From assembly GCF_029784135.1 (NCBI RefSeq), contig NC_073745.1, positions 80,663,569 through 80,727,568 of the forward strand: a stretch of DNA of 64,000 nt. Reading direction: 5' to 3'. Position numbers and translations under genes: made by a program. Positions 58,931 to 64,000 of the stretch are shown piece by piece; positions within the stretch are counted from its first letter, which is position 1, and each line of letters starts with the position of its first letter. The notes under the pieces are model-generated. The model had not been told where the DNA came from. It ran no database searches and saw only the letters and a list, made by a program, of their open reading frames with translations. This stretch comes from Toxorhynchites rutilus septentrionalis (Eukaryota > Arthropoda > Insecta > Diptera > Culicidae).

Positions 58931-60221
58931 TTAGGCTGTCAAAAAAGTCCTGCGGTTTTTTTTTTTGAATTTTCATTTGTTCATAAAATTAATTACAATC
59001 ATCTGTTTAAGTCAAATATGCGCCGTTTTGTTCGATGACTTGTTCCCAACGAGATGCCAACTTCATAATACCCCTGTTATAGAAGCTCGCTTCCTTATTG
59101 GCAAAAAACTCGGATAGCCAATTTTCACAGGCCTCTTTTGTGGCAAACTTCTGACTACCTAGCTCGTTCGCCATGGGCAAAAACAGGTGGTAGTCACTTG
59201 GTGCAAGGTCCGGACTATACGGCGGATACAAAAGAACCTCCCATCCGAGCTCCCGGAGCTTCTGGCGCGTCACCAAAGAAGTGTGTGGCCTGGCGTTGTC
59301 CTGATGGAAGACAATGCGGCCTCTGTTTATCAAAGATGGCCTCTTCTTCATGAGTGCTACCTTCAAGTGGTCCAGTTGTTGGCAGTACAGGTCCGAATTG
59401 AGCGTTTGGCCATAGGGAAGCAGCTCATAATAGATTATTCCTTGACAATCCCACCAAACACACAGCAGAACCTTCCTGGCCGTTAATGAGGGCTTGGCCA
59501 CCGTCTAAGCCGCTTCAGCGGGCTTCGACCACGACCGTTTGCGCTTCACGTTGTCGTAAGTGACCCACTTTTCATCGCCAGTCACCATCCGCTTCAGAAA
59601 CGAGTCGATTTTGTTGCGATTCAGCAGCGATTCACATGCGTCGATACGGTCAAAGATGTTTTTTTGCGTCAACGTGTGTGGCATACATACCCATACATTG
59701 AGCTTCTTTGTGAATCCAAGCTTCTTCAAATGGTTAATAACGGTTTGATGACTTATCCCCAGCTCTTGGCCGATGCTACGGCTGCTACTATGCCGGTCTT
59801 TCTCGGCTAATTCAGCGATTTTGTCGCAATTTTCGACGACAGGCCTTCCGGAGCGTGGCGCATCTTCGACGATCTCTACACCAGAACGAAAACGTTGAAA
59901 CCATCGTTGTGCGGTGGAAATGGAAACTGTATCGGGTCCATAAACTGCACAAATTTTATTGGCAGCTTGAGATGCATTTTTGCCTTTGTCATAGTAGTAC
60001 TGTAAAATATGTCGGATTTTCTCTTTATTTTGCTCCATATTTGCGACACTATAACTCACGAACGACTTAACCAAACAAAACACTGTCAAGGACTATATTA
60101 TAGCGCGCAAAAATACCTTTCCAACAAGCTATAGTATGACTCGATACAATGAATACAACTATAACTACGCGCTTACAACGACACCTCGCGGAAATACCGC
60201 AGGACTTTTTTGACAGCCTAA
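58931..60221 (-). mobile_element. Mariner (DD34D) transposon, complete ends
   Basis: TTAGGCTGTCAAAAAAGTCC at 58931 is matched inverted at 60221; TA duplications at 58929-58930 and 60222-60223. 1,291 bp. Inserted in the spacer of the pogo-type element, immediately next to a copy of the short dispersed repeat. Confidence 0.93.
59007..60038 (-). pseudogene. Mariner transposase with one nonsense codon
   Basis: 343 residues if read through; start chosen at MEQNKEKIRHIL (60038) because family members begin there, although the frame is open to ATG 60089. N-terminal HTH (YYDKGKNASQAANKI; ISTAQRWFQRFRSG), second HTH (SIGQELGISHQTVINHLKK), catalytic VTGDEKWVTYDN, HQDNARPHTS, and YSPDLAPSDYHLF with 34 residues between second and third D (DD34D). 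A TAG at 59505-59507 splits it after KPAEAA; the usual residue there is Gln, so one C-to-T change explains it. No other lesion seen. Confidence 0.93.
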
Positions 60222-60624
60222 TATTATGACAGTATAATTAAAGGTATGTTTGAAATTTCAGATCAATCAGTCAACAGGAACGGGGTCAATTTTCTATTAA
60301 TCTGGGACAACCCTACAAACACTCAAACATACATACAAACAGGGCAAGCTGAATGGAACCATTAAAAAGTAATTGTTTATTTGGGAACTGCGGCCATCTT
60401 GGATTTGGATTTTTCATGATCTACTGTGTTCTACCAGACGAGCACTTTCATTTGATACCCATATTGATGGGGCCTTGAAAAAAAATGGCGCCATTTTGGA
60501 TTTGCATTTTTTATAAATAACTGTGTTCTACTAGTCAAGCCCTTTTTTTTCTTTCTTTATTAAAGAGATTTTCATCCAAAAGCTGGTTCATCTCTATCAA
60601 GCTCTTACATTTGATACCCATATA

Positions 60625-62235
60625 CAGTTGTGTTCAAAATAATAGCAGCACCTAATGTCTTTTCATATATTTTATCATTTCACGCATACATACCCTCGAT
60701 GTTGTCAACTAACCATATGAATATACGAAGGTAGTATTTCTTGTTTAAAACTCATAATGTTTATAACCAGAATATTTAGTTCACTGTATATACTTTTGGT
60801 TGCGTCCTTTTCGCGCGGTTCAAAATAATAGCAGTGAAGTACGATTTCAATGAAAGCATGCTTTCGTTCGAAGATTCCGTCAAGTTTTGTCGTTTCGAGG
60901 ATCGGTAAGTGTTTATATGCTTATATAATTGTAAAATATGCACAAGATTACATGTATGTTTTGTTTGTATTGCAGAAAATGGGTCACGGTAAACATTGTT
61001 CTGAGGAGCGGCGCAATTTAATCAGAACTTTAATAAATCAAGGACAAACCTACAGACAAGTACAGGAGCTAGTTGGTTGTTCTGCCAAAATGATAAGCAA
61101 TGCTTTAAAATATAAAGAGAAGTCTGAAACTCGTGGCCGAAAACGTTGCACCTTTGAAAGAATTGGTCGAAAGATAGTTAGACTGTCACGGACTCATCCA
61201 ACTTTCCCTTCTAATAAGATCAAAGATGAACTGAACTTAACTGTGAGCGCTGTTACAGTCAGACGACGATTGGCGGAAGTCAAATTTTATGCGCATAGCC
61301 CTCGAAAGGTACCATTGTTGACAAAACGTAATGTTACAAGTCGCCTCAAGTTTGCTAAAATGCACATTGATTGCCCCGAAGCAAAATGGCGTATTGTGGA
61401 CGGATGAGTCCAAAATAGTTCTCTTTGGATCGAAAGGCCGCCCAACACAGAATATCAATATCCACCCAACACAGAGTATCAACCGCAGTACACGATTAAG
61501 ACAGTAAAGCACGGTGGAGCAAAAATTATGGTATGGGGATGTTTTTCCTACAACGGCATTGACCCAATTTACAATATGGTTACATCAAAATACTTAGTGA
61601 GATTGTATTGCCTATGCTGAGAAGGAGATGCCACTAAAAAGGGCCATGCAACAGGACAACGATTCGGAACAAACGAGCAAACGCGCTAATACATGGTTGA
61701 GGGAGAGAAAAATTGAGCTCATGGAGTGGCCAGCGCAGGTTCCGGACTTGAACCCGATTGAGAACCTGTGGGGAGATATCAAATGCGCTGTTTCTGAAGC
61801 TAAGCCGAAAAATGTGGATCAATTCTGGTCTGCAGTTCGTGATTCTTGGGTTGCGATACCTGTTTCTCGCTGCCAAGCACTTGTGGACTCTATGCCAAAA
61901 CGATGTGCTGCTGTTATTAAGAATAAAGGTTACACTACAAAGTACTGAAGTAGATAATCAGAATATAAAACCAATTCCTACAACTTCCTTCATTTAAATG
62001 CTGTTTGTATAGTGTTAACAAGAATACTGCAATTTTTTTTAACACTGCCTTTTTGGAATAACTGATAGTTTTGATAAATAATAAAACAAAACCTAAAACA
62101 AATACCATACTTCTGTTATGCTGGAACACTCTTCAAAAATTCACTATGAAGAAAACTGGAATCAAGAAGCTAATTTCACATTATTAACATATTTCAATTC
62201 ATAAATCACCACTGCTTTTATTTTGAACACAACTG
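60625..62235 (+). mobile_element. Tc1-like transposon, complete ends
   Basis: CAGTTGTGTTCAAAATAATA at 60625 with inverted partner at 62235; TA duplications at 60623-60624 and 62236-62237. 1,611 bp. The ends resemble those of Tc1 elements in other mosquitoes and insects (CAGTTGTGTTCAAAA). Confidence 0.9.
60979..61948 (+). pseudogene. Tc1-like transposase, frameshifted
   Basis: Starts MGHGKHCSEERRNLIRTLIN with paired HTH motifs (TYRQVQELVGCSAKMISNAL) and SETRGRKRCTF. A one-base shift near 61393 ends the first frame; the next frame carries LWTDESKIVLFG (first catalytic D). Further disruptions follow (MVWGCFSYNGI at about 61530, QQDNDSEQTSKRA at 61650) and the last frame runs to 61948 with WPAQVPDLNPIENLWGDIK (final E). 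Two or three lesions in total, so inactive. Confidence 0.88.
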
Positions 62236-62559
62236 TAGATGGGGTTCTGAGATAATATGTAATCCGCCATTTTGTAGCGGCCGCCACCTTGGAATTGCAT
62301 TTTTCATAAATAACTGTATTCTACTAGTCAAGCCCTTTCATTTGATACCCATATTGATGGGGTTGTGAAAAAAATATATGTGGCGCCATCTTGTGGTGGC
62401 GGCCATTTTGGATTTGCATTTTTCATAAATAACTGGCTACTAGTTAAGCCATTCATTTGATAGCCATATTAGCTATTCAATATGGAATTATTATACAAAT
62501 TATTCAAAATTTCCGAAAATCAAAAATAAAAAACTCCGGATAATTGAGTCCGACCTGTA

Positions 62560-64000
62560 TTATGATTATGAGTTATTCCGAATCAATTTTACTTGTAATA
62601 ACTCAAACTAAATTCACGAGGACATTATCGGAATTTAAATTGGTTAAATATTTTAGGTTTTAGTGCCTCTTTCATCGGAGTGAAATTTTTTAATAGCAAA
62701 TATCACTTCAAGGAAGGACCTTCCGAGTCTAATCGAATCTGCCTGCAGCGCCCAACTAGCTGATACATTAAAATTTATGCATATATGGAAAATAATCACA
62801 CCATGCATACTATGTTTTTCCCCCTCAGGGTAGAGAGAAAGTATGTTAGCTACGCAATCAGCATTCGCCGGCGGACCATTTTTTGCCTCCAGTTTTTGTT
62901 GTTACGCTATCGTCGTCATGTAGAACATGGCAGCGGAATACGGGCTGGTAACACACCACCCCAGGCCAGATGATAGGCATCGCCACTGGTACTTGTGTAT
63001 GTTTTGACTCGCTCGTAATGATACTTGACATCGTTGAAGGATACCGCGCTAATGGACGTGAATATGGGAGCTGCACTATTAGAGAGACCGGTAGCCGCAA
63101 GGCTGCACCTTACCACTGAGAGAAAAAAAAGGTGTGTCATAAATATTGATTCGTTCTTACGCAAGCCGAAGACGACGCGCTCTCATTTATCTCTGATTTA
63201 TTTGTTTTCGGAAAATTGGTCAATTACCGCGCCTTGGCAGCAAGAAATTGGCATTAAACTGCCCGAGTATGTACAGTTCCAGTTCGTTATTCACCATCAA
63301 TTCAATTGAAGTATTTATTGCGCGATTTTATCACGATACCGCTCTTCAAGGCTATTAAAAATGTATGCTTTTTCATGCATAGTAAACATTTTTCCAGGCG
63401 GGTCTGGCTCCAGCGAATGACTTTTCTTGGAATTGTTCGCATCTGCATCAACAATTCAGTAAAATCAAACGTCTGGTCTGTCTATCAGTCGGGCCCATTC
63501 ATATTGCATTCATTTTATTATACTGATGATTGACAGTTATGTATGATGGTCAAATTACGGAAGTAAAATAAAACAAAATTAACTTGGGATTACGTTTTTC
63601 TTTTTTAATTTGGATTTACTGAAAAGTAGCGATCAGTGATAGCAATGAGGATGATTCGGAATGGTAAAATGGTACACTTGTGTAAATGTATTGCAGCAAA
63701 TATGTTGAGCGCCATGCATAAATTACGTGAGATTGAAAATTCCGATTTCTAAGCTGTTCTCCAATTAATTTCTGATTTTTTGTCCATGCGGAATGTTTTC
63801 CCATAAATTCGAATTTGAACTTTAGTTATGTCACAAGTTGTGTTATGTTACCAAGCAGTTATCGCATTTAGGCACACTACGATGAAATCATCGGACCACC
63901 AAAACATGCCAAACTCATTGATAGTAGATCACCGCGAATACCATCTATGAATGAGAGAACATGTCACACGACGAGTAACGCAGAAGCCTCAGACATATCT
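62560..64000. other. Upstream of the found flippase exons; no definite feature
   Basis: A minus-strand open run (about 62934-63114) preceded by a strong CTTTTTTTTCTCTCAG acceptor-like tract could be an exon (reads ATGLSNSAAPIFTSIS, FNDVKYHYERVKTYTS), but I recognise no protein and no good donor. The start exon of the flippase could lie here or beyond the window. Confidence 0.3.

Larger units (their letters stand above)
60240..62460. repeat. Inverted ~130-bp units, right arm of the pogo-type element
   Basis: Units such as GGCGCCATTTTGGATTTGCA, CTACTAGTCAAGCCCTTT and TTTGATACCCATATTGATGG, complementary to the left arm. Interrupted by the Tc1 element at 60625-62235, which split a TTTGATACCCATAT / GATGGGGTTCTGAG unit. 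Confidence 0.75.
56733..62557. mobile_element. Pogo/Tigger-type non-autonomous TIR element, nest host
   Basis: CAGGTCGGACTCGATTATCC at 56733 is inverted at 62557, with TA duplications at 56731-56732 and 62558-62559. TIRs of this CAG...CTCGATTATCCG form are typical of pogo/Tigger elements. Its own DNA (about 2.4 kb after removing inserts) consists of two facing arrays of roughly 130-bp units (57540-58400; 60240-62460) with AAATGGCGGATTACA / CCAAGATGG and GACTAGTAGAACACA motifs. No transposase of its own. A SINE, a mariner and a Tc1 element are inserted within it. Confidence 0.8.

Overview
The window is arthropod genomic DNA, most likely from an Aedes-type mosquito. The pointers are a Feilai-type tRNA-SINE with an intact 14-bp target duplication, two ITmD37E (DD37E) transposons, mariner and Tc1 elements, a BEL/Pao relic, and very long transposon-filled introns around a conserved gene. 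I recognise no prokaryotic operon or CRISPR array.

The one clear host gene is a P4-type phospholipid flippase (ATP8A class) on the minus strand. It can be traced through 13 phase-compatible coding exons from 56352 down to 17586, with a probable 14th at 17217-17276. The exons give about 1,030 codons: N-terminal segment, TM1-2 and actuator domain (56.2 and 42 kb), TM3-4, PISL motif and phosphorylation site (31.3-30.4 kb), nucleotide-binding and hinge regions (25.9-24.8 kb), TM5-10 (24.7-17.6 kb). The start-codon exon and the final C-terminal exon are not certain. Four introns (14.0, 10.4, 6.2 and 4.5 kb) are filled with mobile elements; the others are about 55-310 bp.

Region by region: 1-2.0 kb holds two overlapping fragments of an endogenised mononegavirus (chuvirus-like) glycoprotein separated by an A23 tract. 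2.26-5.7 kb is a near-complete R4/Dong-like LINE with an intact 1,093-codon ORF. 5.7-6.7 kb is the first of several TIR elements of one family. 7-17 kb is gene-poor, with a BEL/Pao relic, mariner relics, a hairpin element, a small MITE and one possible short secreted-peptide ORF. 17.2-56.4 kb is the flippase gene; its introns carry a large 255/510-bp repeat array, a hAT-like relic, two ITmD37E copies, four SINE insertions (one truncated), several TIR elements, two degenerate LINEs, a stray fragment of the R4-like LINE, and a 200-bp-arm inverted repeat. 56.7-62.6 kb is a Russian-doll nest: a pogo/Tigger-type TIR element containing a SINE, a mariner with a single nonsense codon, and a Tc1 element. 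62.6-64 kb shows nothing definite beyond one weak candidate exon.

All splice sites, families and element ends were read by eye; no alignment or database search was run.
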